Shown: in pieces, positions 43,916 through 53,774 of the stretch | How positions within the stretch are numbered: position 1 is the first letter of the stretch | Layout: every line of letters begins with the position of its first letter | Assembly (NCBI RefSeq): GCF_001742225.1 | Contig: NZ_CP017078.1 | Span: 186,001 to 250,000 of the forward strand | Length of the DNA stretch: 64,000 bases | From: Novosphingobium resinovorum | Lineage (GTDB): Bacteria > Pseudomonadota > Alphaproteobacteria > Sphingomonadales > Sphingomonadaceae | Direction of reading: 5' to 3' | The notes under the pieces: generated by a model | What the model saw: only the letters and a program-made list of their open reading frames with translations | Told to the model about the DNA's origin: nothing | The model's database searches: none | Made by a program: the position numbers and the translations under genes

Positions 43916-44302
43916 CTATACGCAGCGGATTGGCCCAGAGTAGCGACCGACCATTTCATCCACGGTGAGAAGCTGAATGCCTACAGCGGTAGCCTGGGCA
44001 ATCAGCATCCGATCAAATGGATCTTTGTGAATCGGTGGAAGGCTATCGACCGCGACAGCGTGTTCGCTGGTTATCGGCAGCTCCACATATCCATTGTCGA
44101 GCAAGCCTCGGCGCAACAATCTCGGATCGACCTGAAAATCGTCTCGACCCAAACCCCGCTTGATGGCAACTTCCCAGAGGCTGACTGGGCTAAAGACAAG
44201 CTCCGTCTCCGGATCCTCCAGCACATCACGCGCCGCATTGGGCAGCCGATCCGGCTCACCTGCCGCCCAGAGCAAAATATGCGTATCGAGCAGAACCTTC
44301 AT
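43916..44302 (-). CDS. vapC: VapC-type PIN-domain toxin
   Basis: 128 residues with the PIN acidic residues in MKVLLDTHILLWAAGEP (Asp6), SLWEVAIKRGLGR (Glu) and DPFDRMLIAQATAVG (Asp pair), and TVDEMVGRY at the end. PIN toxins are endoribonucleases that cut tRNA or rRNA. It overlaps the antitoxin gene by four bases. It should stabilise the plasmid after division. Confidence 0.9.
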   Translation of the reverse strand: MKVLLDTHILLWAAGEPDRLPNAARDVLEDPETELVFSPVSLWEVAIKRGLGRDDFQVDPRLLRRGLLDNGYVELPITSEHAVAVDSLPPIHKDPFDRMLIAQATAVGIQLLTVDEMVGRYSGPIRCV

Positions 44303-44550
44303 TCGCCGGAGCCGAATAGCTGCTCGATCTCATCCCCACCCATGCGGTCAAAATCGTCTGGCACGGTAAACTGCCCGCTCATGAAGCCCAGTCGGCGCGC
44401 TTCCGAAATGGCGGGCCGATCGAGTGGCACGACCCTCACCATGGGCTTGCCAGCTTTGGCGATAATAAAAGACTCTCCCTTTGCCGCCCGCTCGATTAGA
44501 CGCGAGAGGTGCGTCTTGGCGTCATGAATGTTGACCGTTTGCACCGTCAT
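44299..44550 (-). CDS. vapB: Phd/YefM-type antitoxin of the vapC toxin
   Basis: 83 residues. MTVQTVNIHDAKTHLSRLIERAAKGESFIIAKAGKPMVRVVPL is the Phd/YefM DNA-binding N-terminal fold. The C-terminal part (PDDFDRMGGDEIEQLFGSGE) should wrap the toxin. The gene is first in the operon and follows a 17-base palindromic operator at 44570-44586. Confidence 0.9.
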   Translation of the reverse strand: MTVQTVNIHDAKTHLSRLIERAAKGESFIIAKAGKPMVRVVPLDRPAISEARRLGFMSGQFTVPDDFDRMGGDEIEQLFGSGE

Positions 44551-44569
44551 CTCCTGTTTGACTTAGTTT

Positions 44570-44586
44570 AATGAACTTAGTTCATT
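44570..44586. promoter_or_regulatory. vapBC operator palindrome
   Basis: AATGAACT and AGTTCATT form a perfect 8-bp inverted repeat around one base, 20 bases ahead of vapB. It overlaps the stop codon of traB (44582-44584), so repression of vapBC occurs inside the end of the transfer operon. Confidence 0.65.
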
Positions 44587-45799
44587 CATGCTTTGGCCGC
44601 AAGTCCGATTGAATGTGATTGAACGCCATGGCCACTGGAACACCAAATAGGCGTGTCCACGCCGTCACCGCCACCCTCTGGATGGCGACGATATTGGTCG
44701 AGCCGGTCCACCAGCCATTTGCCGTCGCCACAGTTACATCCGGAGTAAACAACATGGAATGTAGGACGGGCCAAACCAGCAACTGTTCGTAGCAGAGCAG
44801 CACGGCTAGCCGCAGGCCGTCGAGCGTGACCACGGGGTTTCCAAAGAAATCCGCATTGGCGCCATCGGAAGTCCAGGGCTGCCACATCGAAACCGGCACG
44901 GGCATGCGCTGGCGGTAGAGTACGGCTGAGCTTCCTGCCGCGACCGAGACCATGAGGTTGTCGTAACCCGTCTCGGTCAAGACTACGGCGCCGCCAACAA
45001 CTGTCACGTCGAGATCCGCAAGCCCCCGCCGCCACAGAGCCTCGATGGTCGGGGTCCAAATGCCAAAGGCACTCTCAGGCAGTACAACGACTTCTGCACC
45101 GTCGGCCGCGGCTTCCCTAACCAATGCCATCGTCGAAAGTTGCTGGCCATAATCGGCATATTGATCCCGTCCCGAAACGAAGCTCGTGTCGATTCCTCGC
45201 CACCTGGCCGGCGACGCGGGATCTGTCCACGTAACTGCAGAAAAAAGCGCGAGTGCGCCGATGATGACAATAGCAGGCCACCGAAACCTGGTGGTGGAGA
45301 CCATCAGCACGACGATGGTCACGCCCAACCCCCACCAACCCCATCCCGGGAATATGATGCCAGTTGCGGTGACTGGATTGGCCCACCCCACAATTCCGAG
45401 TGGCGGCACCGACATCAGCACATTGGCGAGAACGTAGTTGCGGGCTTGTCTCCACCCCTCTCGCCTCGACCAGCAGGCAGCATGGACGCCGACAAAGGCC
45501 AGCGACGCACCCACCCATAGTGACAGGCCCAGGAGAATATCGCTTCCGAAGAAGTTGGAAACGCCTTGGGGCAGTCCGCGTGAGGCACCAAGAAAATAGG
45601 CGCTGGCAATGAGTGCCGCGCTGAAACGCGACCCCGCCAAACTCCACACGGCCGGGAACACCATGGCCAAAGGCAAGGTCCATGGATCCCCGCTCCAACC
45701 GACAACACCAATTGCCGTGGCTCCCAGCGTCAGAACCAGGAGCCGACCCGGGCTATTGCGCCATGACCGCAACGGGATTGGCCAGACCGAGAATGCCAT
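44582..45799 (-). CDS. traB: TraB, conjugal transfer protein with nitrilase-like domain
   Basis: 405 residues from the ATG at 45799, overlapping traF by 47 bases; a later start is possible. Five or six membrane spans fill the first half ([17 protein letters not shown] ... [21 protein letters not shown]). The second half resembles apolipoprotein N-acyltransferase/nitrilase: [14 protein letters not shown] (Glu) and [16 protein letters not shown] (Cys). The order traA-traF-traB matches Ti plasmids. In Ti plasmids it improves transfer, and the chemical role is not settled. Confidence 0.88.
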   Translation of the reverse strand: MAFSVWPIPLRSWRNSPGRLLVLTLGATAIGVVGWSGDPWTLPLAMVFPAVWSLAGSRFSAALIASAYFLGASRGLPQGVSNFFGSDILLGLSLWVGASLAFVGVHAACWSRREGWRQARNYVLANVLMSVPPLGIVGWANPVTATGIIFPGWGWWGLGVTIVVLMVSTTRFRWPAIVIIGALALFSAVTWTDPASPARWRGIDTSFVSGRDQYADYGQQLSTMALVREAAADGAEVVVLPESAFGIWTPTIEALWRRGLADLDVTVVGGAVVLTETGYDNLMVSVAAGSSAVLYRQRMPVPVSMWQPWTSDGANADFFGNPVVTLDGLRLAVLLCYEQLLVWPVLHSMLFTPDVTVATANGWWTGSTNIVAIQRVAVTAWTRLFGVPVAMAFNHIQSDLRPKHE

Positions 45800-46292
45800 C
45801 GTCCGGGAGCGGCCCGAAATAGCGCGAGTCATAGGAGCCTCCGAAGGGGGAATGCAGAAAAACGGAGTTAGGCGGAACACGGCCACCTGAACATGCAGGC
45901 AGCGACCGGCCAGCGGCGTCGACTGAATGAACAGCCGAACTCGGCAAGATAGCGCCATCGATGCGGACGGCCGTGTCGATTTCGATGTCCTGGCCCGCAA
46001 CCGCAACAACGGTCTTGATCAACGGCCCGGTGCCGCCGGGGCAGAGCCCCTTCGGCAGGTAGCCCCGCTTGACGGCCAGCACGAATGCCAAGGTCTCTGG
46101 CGGACAGATGAAGACAAGATCGCCGGCAGCCACCTCTCGATCGAGCGGTTCGATCCGCCAGAGCCCGAGGGGGTAGCTGGGCGTGAGGTTGAGGCGCAGT
46201 CCTCCCCAAAAGCCCGCAACGAACACGGAGATGACAATCCCGGTGCCGATAGCCAGAATGCCGGCGGCCGCCTTTTGCTGCCGCATCGTCAC
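45753..46292 (-). CDS. traF: TraF, signal-peptidase-like pilin maturation protein
   Basis: 179 residues from the GTG at 46292 (or 177 from the ATG at 46286). One N-terminal membrane span ([23 protein letters not shown]) precedes an S26-type peptidase: [30 protein letters not shown] (Ser in S-x-P-x-G) and [18 protein letters not shown] (Lys). It processes and cyclises the TrbC pilin in related systems. The GTG overlaps the end of the out-of-frame traA tail. Confidence 0.9.
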   Translation of the reverse strand: MTMRQQKAAAGILAIGTGIVISVFVAGFWGGLRLNLTPSYPLGLWRIEPLDREVAAGDLVFICPPETLAFVLAVKRGYLPKGLCPGGTGPLIKTVVAVAGQDIEIDTAVRIDGAILPSSAVHSVDAAGRSLPACSGGRVPPNSVFLHSPFGGSYDSRYFGPLPDDGILGLANPVAVMAQ

Positions 46293-46452
46293 AAGCCTCG
46301 CGTCACGGTGCGTTGACGTTCGAGCGCCTGCCGTTCTTTCACAGCCTGCTCGGTCTTTTCATGCGCTGCCAGCTTCTGCCCGGCGCGCATGGCTGGCCAG
46401 GCGCTGGCCAGTTTTTCACGTTCGTTGGGTTTCAGGCCTGCGGCCATGGTAT
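46289..46452 (-). other. traA: Out-of-frame C-terminal extension of traA
   Basis: In the -1 frame relative to the end of traA this stretch reads GPAFNTMAAGLKPNEREKLASAWPAM and then a charged helix ([22 protein letters not shown]), stopping at 46289-46291, where it overlaps the traF start. It looks like the normal TraA ending and shows that the annotated stop at 46432 is premature. Confidence 0.65.
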
Positions 46453-49400
46453 TAAAGGCCGGACCGTCAGCTCGATTGGCATTGATCCCCAGGAGGCTCG
46501 ATCCCCGAAGCGCTCGGCAATGGCGGCGTTGAATCCATCAAGCTCTGCCTTGACCATTTTGTTCGCCAGGGCGAAGCCGAGCGCCGATGGCAGGTCGTTG
46601 CGGTCGATCGCGTCGCGCACCTTTTCCAGGGCTGCCGCTGCATCTTGTGACAAGGATGGAATGTCCACTCGAACACGAGCGCGCGACTTCTCCTCGTCGG
46701 CTTCGATCCGCGCCGTCGCGTTTGCCCGCAAGCGTAGATAGCGCTCAATCTCGACCCGCAGAGCCGAACCGTTCCGTTCGGCGTTCGAGCGGTCGGCCTT
46801 CTCCTGTCGCGAGGCCAGCAGTCCGGACCTACCCTTCAAGGCCCCGAACGCTGCCGGCCTCTGTTCGAGCTTATCCAGAACCGACTGGCGATGCTCTGGA
46901 TCGGCGATCACCGCATCGAACTTCATGGTCGCCAATACCACTGGCGGATCGGCGAAAGTGTTGCGGAAACGGTCAGAGACTTCCTCCCATTGGCGTTTGC
47001 AGGCTGGATCGGCAAGGACCCGCTCCTCGACGATATCGCTGACGGTTTTGGCGAAACTGCCAATGCCTGGGATCATCGGTTCACTCCTGACTATGGTCGC
47101 GGACGAAGCGACTTTGACAACGCTGATACGCGCGCCGACCGCGACAAGCCGACTAGCGACGTTGGCCAGCCGCGCCTTCTGACGCAGGGCCCAGCGGTGG
47201 CGATCGGCGACCAGGGTTCGGGCCACCCGAATGGCATGCAGACCGCGCGTGGTGGCGTATCGAAGCGCGGCGGAATAGAGCTGGCCCTGCTCGTAATCCA
47301 GGGTCGTTTCCTTGGCATTGCGCTGCGCAAGGATTTTGATCAGACCGCCAACCTTGTCGAACGAGCGACGGCCATAGTAAAGCGCGACGTCCTCGCGGTG
47401 CCGGGTCATGGCGACATAGGTCAGATGCTTGTCCAGCGACAGTGTCGCCAACACTTTCACCCGATCTACGGTGGCCCCCTGGCTCTTGTGGATGGTGGTG
47501 GCATAGCCATGATCGATATTGCGGTAGAAGCGCTGCTCGACCTCGACCCGGCGGCGGCTGTCACTGGGACCATCACCAATTTCGGCAACGATCCGCCCGC
47601 TGCTCGCCTCAATGACGCGGGCAATCATGCCATTTTTGACACCCAGAGATCCCTCATTCTTGAGGAAAACAATCTGGTCGCCAGCAGCAAAAAGCCGTTC
47701 ACCATCCTCGGTCCGGAAGGCGTGACCCGGCTCGATCAGTCCCCGCTCGATGAGCTTACCGCGGGCTAGAACGTTCAGTGCGCGGACGTCCTTGCGGAGA
47801 TGGGCAAGGATCAGTATCGACTTGGTCGGATTGTAGTCACGATTCCAGTCATCAATCAGGCTAATGACAGCCTCAGTCTTGAGCGCGGAACCCAGGACCC
47901 TGCCCTGATCCGTGTAGCGCGTGATGGCCTCGGCAACATTGCCCCGCGCAAAATCCAGCGACGCGTCCCGCATCCATTGCTGCTTCTGCCGATAGATGTT
48001 TTCCAGTTCCGCGTAGCCGACGCGACCGGCCAGGGCACGGAAGGCCGCACCGGCTTCGATGGGCTGCAACTGCTCAGGATCGCCGACCAGCACGAGCTTC
48101 GCACCGGTGGCCGCGACCACGCCCACGAACTCGGCCATCTGCCGGGAGGACACCATGCCGGCTTCGTCCAGCACGAACACCGTACGCTCGTCGAGCAGAT
48201 CCCGCCCCTTGCTCCAGCGCAACTGCCAGGAGGCCAAGGTGCGGCTGTTGATCCCCGCTTCCTTATCCAGTCCTTCCGCGGCCTTGCCTGCGAGCGCGGC
48301 GCCGACGACCCGATAGCCAGCCGCCTCCCAGGCTTCGCGCGCTGCCGTCATCATCGTGGTCTTGCCGGCACCGGCGCGGCCGACCACGGCGGCAATCCGT
48401 TCGTGTCCGGTCACGTGCTCGATCGCGGATCGCTGTTCGTCCGAGAGCCGGACATGCCTCTCAAAGATCGACCGGACGATCTGCCGCTCGACCCCAAAGC
48501 CCCTGCTCTCAGCCAGGAGGAATGCAGAATCGGCCATTTCCGCCTCGATGCGGATCAGGGCGCGCGTCGTGTTGCGAGATCGCAGAATTTCACCGGTGTC
48601 GAGGTCGACCCGTTCGCGCTCGAGCCGTACGATCTCCGGATCCTGTAGAACCCGTGTCATGATGCCGGCGAAGGTTCCCGCATCGTCGATGTAACGATGC
48701 ACGAGCTTTGCCAGGTCACGCTCATCGAAGACGCTTCGCTCCCGGCTGACCATGTCCAGAACGATGGCTGGATTGCGCTCGATCTTGCGGGCGGATTTCA
48801 GGCGTTGCGCCTCAAACAGTCTAAGGCGGTCGAGTTCGGCGTCGCGCCCCTCGCGCTCAGCCTGTCGCTGGATCGCTTTGGCGGCCACCCCGATATGGAT
48901 GGTCGGTGCGATGTCGATTCCGCGCTCCGCATAAGAGCGGCCATCAACGCGGACATCATGGCCATTGAGCGCGAGATGGTGGTTCTGACAATTGTACCAG
49001 GCTTGGCGAATGGCCAGGAACTCATCCTTGTCGCCGGCCCAGAGTCGATAGACGATCTGCCCGGATCTGGTGCGCACCACCGCGCCATCCTCACCAATCA
49101 CCGGAACCTTTTTGGCACCAAATCCGTCCTCGGTCAGCGGCCTGAGACTGGTCATCAGATGCACATGGGGATTGCCCGGGACGTCGTGATAGACCCAGTC
49201 CGCCACGATGCCGCGCGCCAGAATTTGTTCCGCCACAAACTGGCGCATCAGCGCGATGTTCTGTCCGGTCGTTAGTTCGACCGGCAAGGCAAGAATGAAC
49301 TCCTTGGCCAATTGCGCATCAGGGCGCTTCTCGAAATTCTCGACCCTATTCCAGAACGCCTCCGCCGCGCCGGCCACCGAACGCTCGGCGATCATCTGTC

Positions 49401-49590
49401 GCGCCCAGGCGGGAGCATCCGGGGGCAGAAGGAATTCTTCATGCACCATGCCCGGCTTGCGCGAATAGTCGATCACCCTGCCCTCGCCCTCATGCTCCAT
49501 GCGCGCACAATGCCGATAGGCAGCGGCAGCGACAGCGCTGCGACCGGAACCGCGGCTGATGAGTTGGGGAGTGAAATGGGTGATGGCCAA
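46432..49590 (-). CDS. traA: TraA, conjugative relaxase/helicase (Ti type)
   Basis: 1052 residues in the continuous frame. The N-terminal MobA/MobL relaxase has Tyr25, and GNPHVHLMTSLR (His142, His144) gives the metal-binding histidines. The helicase half has Walker A VVGRAGAGKT (402-411), RTVFVLDEAGMVSSRQMAEF (Walker B) and a late TIHKSQGATVDRV and TYVAMTRHREDVALYYGR. TraA nicks at oriT and unwinds the transferred strand. The frame ends at TVRPLIPWPQA, but about 55 more family-like residues continue in another frame to 46289, so a frameshift near 46452 probably truncates the tail. It heads the traA-F-B operon, divergent from traC-D-G. Confidence 0.93.
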   Translation of the reverse strand: MAITHFTPQLISRGSGRSAVAAAAYRHCARMEHEGEGRVIDYSRKPGMVHEEFLLPPDAPAWARQMIAERSVAGAAEAFWNRVENFEKRPDAQLAKEFILALPVELTTGQNIALMRQFVAEQILARGIVADWVYHDVPGNPHVHLMTSLRPLTEDGFGAKKVPVIGEDGAVVRTRSGQIVYRLWAGDKDEFLAIRQAWYNCQNHHLALNGHDVRVDGRSYAERGIDIAPTIHIGVAAKAIQRQAEREGRDAELDRLRLFEAQRLKSARKIERNPAIVLDMVSRERSVFDERDLAKLVHRYIDDAGTFAGIMTRVLQDPEIVRLERERVDLDTGEILRSRNTTRALIRIEAEMADSAFLLAESRGFGVERQIVRSIFERHVRLSDEQRSAIEHVTGHERIAAVVGRAGAGKTTMMTAAREAWEAAGYRVVGAALAGKAAEGLDKEAGINSRTLASWQLRWSKGRDLLDERTVFVLDEAGMVSSRQMAEFVGVVAATGAKLVLVGDPEQLQPIEAGAAFRALAGRVGYAELENIYRQKQQWMRDASLDFARGNVAEAITRYTDQGRVLGSALKTEAVISLIDDWNRDYNPTKSILILAHLRKDVRALNVLARGKLIERGLIEPGHAFRTEDGERLFAAGDQIVFLKNEGSLGVKNGMIARVIEASSGRIVAEIGDGPSDSRRRVEVEQRFYRNIDHGYATTIHKSQGATVDRVKVLATLSLDKHLTYVAMTRHREDVALYYGRRSFDKVGGLIKILAQRNAKETTLDYEQGQLYSAALRYATTRGLHAIRVARTLVADRHRWALRQKARLANVASRLVAVGARISVVKVASSATIVRSEPMIPGIGSFAKTVSDIVEERVLADPACKRQWEEVSDRFRNTFADPPVVLATMKFDAVIADPEHRQSVLDKLEQRPAAFGALKGRSGLLASRQEKADRSNAERNGSALRVEIERYLRLRANATARIEADEEKSRARVRVDIPSLSQDAAAALEKVRDAIDRNDLPSALGFALANKMVKAELDGFNAAIAERFGDRASWGSMPIELTVRPLIPWPQA

Positions 49591-49835
49591 CGAAGCAGCT
49601 TCCCAGAGTGAGAGTTCGGTCGCTCACCCAGAACCGTTCCTTGCCTTCCGGCGGAGCCCGCACGTTGCATGGCAACGTATTACTGCGCCCTTGGAGCCGT
49701 TCTGTCTGAACGGCGGGATAGTCGCAAAAAAGCTCAGTGATGCCGACTTCGGTTTCCCGAAGCTGCGCTTCGGGCGCTTTGCGACCATGATTGCTCAGCC
49801 TTCAGAGGCAGACCAATCATTGGAGGACCGCACAA
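49591..49835. promoter_or_regulatory. traA-traC divergent region containing oriT
   Basis: This gap holds oriT (49662-49713) and must contain the two divergent tra promoters. A further imperfect dyad around GAAGCTGCGCTTCGGG (49760-49775) is present. I do not see a copy of the Ti tra box. Confidence 0.6.
49662..49713. other. oriT: oriT with nick region and flanking hairpins
   Basis: CGTATTACTGCGCCCTTGG at 49676-49694 resembles the nick region of Ti plasmids and of RSF1010-type oriTs (core TGCGCCCT). It is flanked by two perfect inverted repeats, ACGTTGC-3-GCAACGT (49662-49678) and CCGTTC-5-GAACGG (49697-49713). The location between traA and traC is that of Ti plasmids. It is the place where TraA should nick. 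Confidence 0.8.
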
Positions 49836-50081
49836 ATGGCAAAACCTTCTGCGCGCCTGCGCGATGAAATCGCCAGGCTTCAGGAACAGCTCAAGCAAGC
49901 AGAAACACGAGAGGCCGAGCGTATCGGGCGCGTGGCGCTCAAAGCCGGCCTTGGTGACATAGAGGTCGCCGACGCCGATCTCTTGAAGGGCTTAGAGGAA
50001 CTGACCGCACGGTTTCGGAAGGCGACGGGGGCGAAGGCGCCCAGCTCTGGCGCGCCTGGGGGCGGAACTCCGGTGGGCTGA
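49836..50081 (+). CDS. traC: TraC, conjugal transfer accessory protein
   Basis: 81 residues from the ATG at 49836 ([12 protein letters not shown]), preceded by TGGAGGA. A coiled-coil-like helix ([32 protein letters not shown]) is followed by a Pro/Gly tail. Ti TraC has the same start and size and is thought to assist relaxosome formation. First gene of traC-traD-traG. Confidence 0.87.
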   Translation: MAKPSARLRDEIARLQEQLKQAETREAERIGRVALKAGLGDIEVADADLLKGLEELTARFRKATGAKAPSSGAPGGGTPVG

Positions 50082-50085
50082 GAGA

Positions 50086-50400
50086 ATGATGCGAAACGCA
50101 AGGGCTGAGGATCGCAAGAAGGACACCAGGGAGAAGATCCAGCTTGGCGGCCTGATCGCCAAGGCCGGGCTTCGTTACGAGAAACGGGCACTGCTTCTTG
50201 GCCTGCTGATTGACGCAAGGCGCCGCTTGACCGGCGATACAGCGGAGCGTGCGCGCCTGCTGGCTATTGGAGAGGAAATCTTTCGCAATGATCGCCAAGA
50301 AGCTGACGCTGCTGATCATGCCGATGCTGTCGATGACGGCAGCGGTTTGGACGCTGATGGGGATCGAGCAGTGGACAGCGGGACTGGGAACAACCCCTGA
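50086..50400 (+). CDS. traD: TraD, small conjugal transfer protein
   Basis: 104 residues. The first 70 ([39 protein letters not shown]) match the small TraD of Ti plasmids. The remaining Asp/Ala-rich part overlaps traG by 113 bases and is probably an accident of overlapping frames. Starts four bases after traC. Confidence 0.87.
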   Translation: MMRNARAEDRKKDTREKIQLGGLIAKAGLRYEKRALLLGLLIDARRRLTGDTAERARLLAIGEEIFRNDRQEADAADHADAVDDGSGLDADGDRAVDSGTGNNP

Positions 50401-52198
50401 CGCCCGCATGGTTTTGGGTCAGATCGGCATTGCTCTGCCCTACACGCTGGCCGCTGGTATCGGGATTATTTTCTCGTTTGGATCGGCTGGCTCGCCGTCA
50501 ATCCACTACGCCGGCTGGGGCGTGGCTGGAGGCGGCGTGATCGTCGCGCTGATCGCGACAGCACGCGAAACAATCCGGCTTTCTGCCTTCATTGATCGGG
50601 TGCCACAGGGCACGCTTCTGAGCTATGCCGATCCGGCCACCCTTATCGGTGGGATGATCGCACTCGGCGTGGGATTGTTTGGCCTGCGCATTGTCATGCG
50701 TGGCAACATGGCCTTCGCTGGCAACGCACCAAAGCGGATCTTCGGGGAACGCGCCGTTCACGGTGCCTCGAACTGGATGACGCAAGCGGACACGGCAAAT
50801 CTCTTTCCCGAAGCTGGTGGTATCGTCATCGGCGAACGCTATCGGGTCGATAAGGACGTGATTGCCGAACGCGCCTTCCGTTCCAGCGACAGAGAGAGCT
50901 GGGGAGCGGGAGGAAAGAGCCCCCTCCTCTGCTTCGACTGCGCGTTCGGTTCCACCCATGGTATCGTCTTTGCCGGATCAGGGGGCTTCAAGACCACGTC
51001 GGTCACCATCCCGACGGCACTCAAATGGGGCCATGGTCTGGTTGTGCTGGATCCGTCCAACGAGGTGGCGCCGATGGTGAGCCGGCATCGCCGGGCGGCG
51101 CGGCGAACAGTGGTTGCGCTCGATCCGCTCAATCCCACAATCGGGTTTAATGCCCTCGATTGGATTGGCCGTTTCGGCGGCAGCAAGGAGGAGGATATCG
51201 CGGCCGTTGCGTCCTGGATCATTACCGAAGCTCCCCGCGCCGGCTCGGCCCGTGACGACTTCTTCCGGGGCGCGGCGCTGCAACTGCTCACGGCACTCAT
51301 CGCGGACGTGTGTCTGTCCGGACATACGGATGCCGCGGATCAAACACTGCGTCGTGTGCGGGCCAACCTCGCCGAGCCGGAGCCAAAACTGCGTCAGCGC
51401 CTGCAGGCGATCTACGACAATTCGGGCTCTGTGTTCGTCACGGAAAACGTCGCGCCGTTTATCAATATGACGCCGGAGACCTTCTCGGGCGTCTACGCCT
51501 CTGCCGCCAAGGAAACGCATTGGTTGAGCTACGAGAACTATGCCGCGCTCGTGTCAGGCGATGCATTTTCAACCGACGACCTCGCCGCCGGCACCACCGA
51601 CATATTCGTTAATCTCGATCTCAAGACCCTGGAAAACCATCCAGGCCTGGCTCGCGTCATCATTGGAGCTCTGATGAATGCCATCTACAATCGCAATGGC
51701 CATATCGAAGGTCGCACCCTCTTCCTGCTCGATGAGGTCGCGCGACTTGGCTTCATGCGAATTCTCGAGACCGCGCGCGATGCCGGCCGAAAATACGGCA
51801 TCACTCTTCTGCTGCTCTTCCAGTCGATCGGCCAGATGCGAGAAGCCTATGGTGGCCGGGACGCCACCAGCAAGTGGTTCGAGAGCGCGTCCTGGATGTC
51901 ATTCGCCGCGATCAACGATCCCGAAACTGCGGACTACATCTCGAAACGGTGCGGTGACACGACGGTCGAAGTCAGCCAGGTCAGCACCAGCGCAAGATCC
52001 TCCGGATCGTCCCGCACCCGATCCAAACAATTGTCCCGACGACCACTCATCCTGCCGCACGAAGTTTTACAGATGCGAGCCGATGAGCAGATCGTTTTCA
52101 CCGCAGGCAATAGACCTATCCGATGCGGCCGCGCGATCTGGTTCCGTCGCAAGGACATGAGCGGGCGGGTGGAGACAAACCGGTTCGACAGAAGCTGA
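50288..52198 (+). CDS. traG: TraG, VirD4-type coupling protein
   Basis: 636 residues from the ATG at 50288. Two or three N-terminal membrane spans precede the ATPase. The nucleotide site is [12 protein letters not shown] (a Walker A variant), Walker B is [16 protein letters not shown], and [17 protein letters not shown] follows. The coupling protein links the TraA-bound relaxosome to the Trb channel. The tail becomes Ser/Arg rich ([20 protein letters not shown]). Confidence 0.93.
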   Translation: MIAKKLTLLIMPMLSMTAAVWTLMGIEQWTAGLGTTPDARMVLGQIGIALPYTLAAGIGIIFSFGSAGSPSIHYAGWGVAGGGVIVALIATARETIRLSAFIDRVPQGTLLSYADPATLIGGMIALGVGLFGLRIVMRGNMAFAGNAPKRIFGERAVHGASNWMTQADTANLFPEAGGIVIGERYRVDKDVIAERAFRSSDRESWGAGGKSPLLCFDCAFGSTHGIVFAGSGGFKTTSVTIPTALKWGHGLVVLDPSNEVAPMVSRHRRAARRTVVALDPLNPTIGFNALDWIGRFGGSKEEDIAAVASWIITEAPRAGSARDDFFRGAALQLLTALIADVCLSGHTDAADQTLRRVRANLAEPEPKLRQRLQAIYDNSGSVFVTENVAPFINMTPETFSGVYASAAKETHWLSYENYAALVSGDAFSTDDLAAGTTDIFVNLDLKTLENHPGLARVIIGALMNAIYNRNGHIEGRTLFLLDEVARLGFMRILETARDAGRKYGITLLLLFQSIGQMREAYGGRDATSKWFESASWMSFAAINDPETADYISKRCGDTTVEVSQVSTSARSSGSSRTRSKQLSRRPLILPHEVLQMRADEQIVFTAGNRPIRCGRAIWFRRKDMSGRVETNRFDRS

Positions 52199-52376
52199 GA
52201 TGAACAATCGCCTTCGGCGTTGCCGTTTACCACAGGGCGCCGACCGTCCCTTCGGCGCTGTATGGGATGCGCGTTCCGGCCTCTGCCATGCTGCGCGGAT
52301 ATCCGCTTCGGCCCTGTCGGGCTGGAAAACGGCAAAGAAGAGAGGGGCTCGTGACGTCTGCATCCATCACCAAGGT

Positions 52377-52448
52377 GAATCGCCGTCCGCCTGGCGATTC
52401 CAAACTCTGATTGGACGACGATTCTGCCATCGGCCAGAATCGTCCAAT
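52377..52448. repeat. Two adjacent hairpins ahead of the WGR gene
   Basis: GAATCGCC/GGCGATTC (52377-52400) and ATTGGAC...GTCCAAT with GATTCTG/CAGAATC inside (52410-52448) form two stems. The second overlaps the ATG of the WGR gene, so it may hide its start. The 180 bases before them (52199-52376) contain nothing recognised. Confidence 0.45.
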
Positions 52449-52698
52449 GACCGAAGCGCCCCAGGACATCTATTTGCGCCGCATCGATCCGAGCCGGAAC
52501 ATGGCACGCTACTATGCGCTCTCAATCCAACCCACCCTGTTCGGCGGCAGTTCGGTGGTGCGCGAATGGGGGCGGATCGGAACCAGGGGGCAATGCAAGG
52601 TCGTGCTTTTCGACGACGTCGAGCAGGCCGAGCGGATCAGAGATAGGATCGAGCGTTCGAAGCGGCGCCGAGGCTATTGCGAAGTCGGGTCGTCCTAG
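52447..52698 (+). CDS. WGR-domain protein
   Basis: 83 residues, almost entirely a WGR domain: IYLRRIDPSRNMARYYALSIQPTLFGGSSVVREWGRIGTRGQCKVVLFDDVEQAERIRDRIERSKRRRGY, with the W-G-R at about 42-44. WGR domains occur in nucleic-acid-binding proteins such as PARPs. Stand-alone copies are frequent on sphingomonad plasmids, with no known role. Confidence 0.88.
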   Translation: MTEAPQDIYLRRIDPSRNMARYYALSIQPTLFGGSSVVREWGRIGTRGQCKVVLFDDVEQAERIRDRIERSKRRRGYCEVGSS

Positions 52699-52772
52699 GC
52701 ATCGGCATATCGGGCGATGCTAAACTCGACTGCGAATAAATTCGAAGCATGAGCAGATCAAAAAGAAGAGGC

Positions 52773-52919
52773 TTACGCCCCCTCCTCTGATGCCAGCGCT
52801 TCATCGCGCTGCCGGATGAGTTCGGCAAGCTCGGCGTCCAGCACCAGGCGTTCTTGGGGCGTGAGCAGGCAGTGCCGCAGCTCGGCGCGCAGTTCTTCGA
52901 TGCTGTCGATGATGATCAT
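52773..52919 (-). CDS. Small hypothetical protein (48 aa)
   Basis: Start ATG at 52919 with AAGGAGAG upstream; product MIIIDSIEELRAELRHCLL... ending in an acidic helix (LAELIRQRDEALASEEGA). The frame upstream of this ATG is open but GC-driven. The strong ribosome site and helical composition support a real gene. I do not recognise a function. Confidence 0.65.
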   Translation of the reverse strand: MIIIDSIEELRAELRHCLLTPQERLVLDAELAELIRQRDEALASEEGA

Positions 52920-53181
52920 GACCGTCTCTCCTTGTCGTTGACGGCAAGGGCGGACGCGCGTGCGAGGCCGGGGCAAGGCTCGCTCTTGCGACCGGCAGAG
53001 CCGGCGGACGGAGGAACCGAAATGCGTAGCATTTTGGAGGGGCCGTTCGGGCTTGCGGCGGGCCGAGGAGCCGTAGGCTGGGCCGCAACAGAGAGGAGAA
53101 CCGCGATCCCGGCCAGGGATCGCGTCCGTCAGGCGGATCGAAGATCCGGCCCTAAAACTGGTGGGCATCAGGCAGCGGCGG

Positions 53182-53376
53182 CTAACCCATCTCCGCCTCA
53201 ATGCCGAGGGCCTTGAGGCGGGCTCGATCGCCGATGTCTACGACCCCGTCGTCGTTGGACAGGAAGCTGAAGCCATCGTTCCATATCTCGCCGAGGTGCG
53301 GACATGTTCCGTCGGGCCACACCGCGATGTCGTCGGGATGAAGGGAATGTGTGATGGCGGGGCCAACTTCGGTCAT
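53182..53376 (-). CDS. Small hypothetical protein (64 aa)
   Basis: MTEVGPAITHSLHPDDIAVWPDGTCPHLGEIWNDGFSFLSNDDGVVDIG... has balanced, non-shadow composition and begins after CAAGGATCC. It lies in the cluster of small leftward genes. No known domain is seen. Confidence 0.55.
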   Translation of the reverse strand: MTEVGPAITHSLHPDDIAVWPDGTCPHLGEIWNDGFSFLSNDDGVVDIGDRARLKALGIEAEMG

Positions 53377-53462
53377 GTGCCTGGATCCTTGTGATGCCGG
53401 TGGTTCTTGCCTGAACTGGCTGAAGCCCCGCCTCTGCGGCGGGGCCCCTGCGATCGGTGCGA

Positions 53463-53774
53463 TCAGTCCCGGTTCGGCCGCGACCAGATCAGCTGGAGGC
53501 CTTCCTCGCCCTCCACCTCGATCAGGGTGGCGTAGATCGGGGCGGGGAAGCTGGGATCGTCCAGCTTGATCGAGAGGTAGTCGCGCTCGGTCTCCTTGGA
53601 GACCTTCTGCCAGGCCGCACCTAGCTCGGCGGCGCCCGAGAAGATGCGGAAGTGGGGGCCTTTGTCGGAGGGGTTTTCGACGCGTTCAAGGCGGGCCTTG
53701 ACGTTGAGGGTGAGGGTCTTGATCGAACCGGTGAAGCCGTTGGCGGTGGTGGTGAAGGTGCCGATGGTTGCCAT
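53463..53774 (-). CDS. DUF736 family protein
   Basis: 103 residues from ATG 53774 with AAGGAATG upstream. [55 protein letters not shown] is the typical DUF736 start (IG-F----G--G-I-TL-----). DUF736 genes are a regular part of conjugative plasmids and ICEs of alphaproteobacteria; the function is unknown. Confidence 0.92.
   Translation of the reverse strand: MATIGTFTTTANGFTGSIKTLTLNVKARLERVENPSDKGPHFRIFSGAAELGAAWQKVSKETERDYLSIKLDDPSFPAPIYATLIEVEGEEGLQLIWSRPNRD

Noticed and set aside
46440..46465. Programmed frameshift in traA
   Set aside because: No slippery heptamer or downstream stem is visible; an indel or sequence error is simpler.
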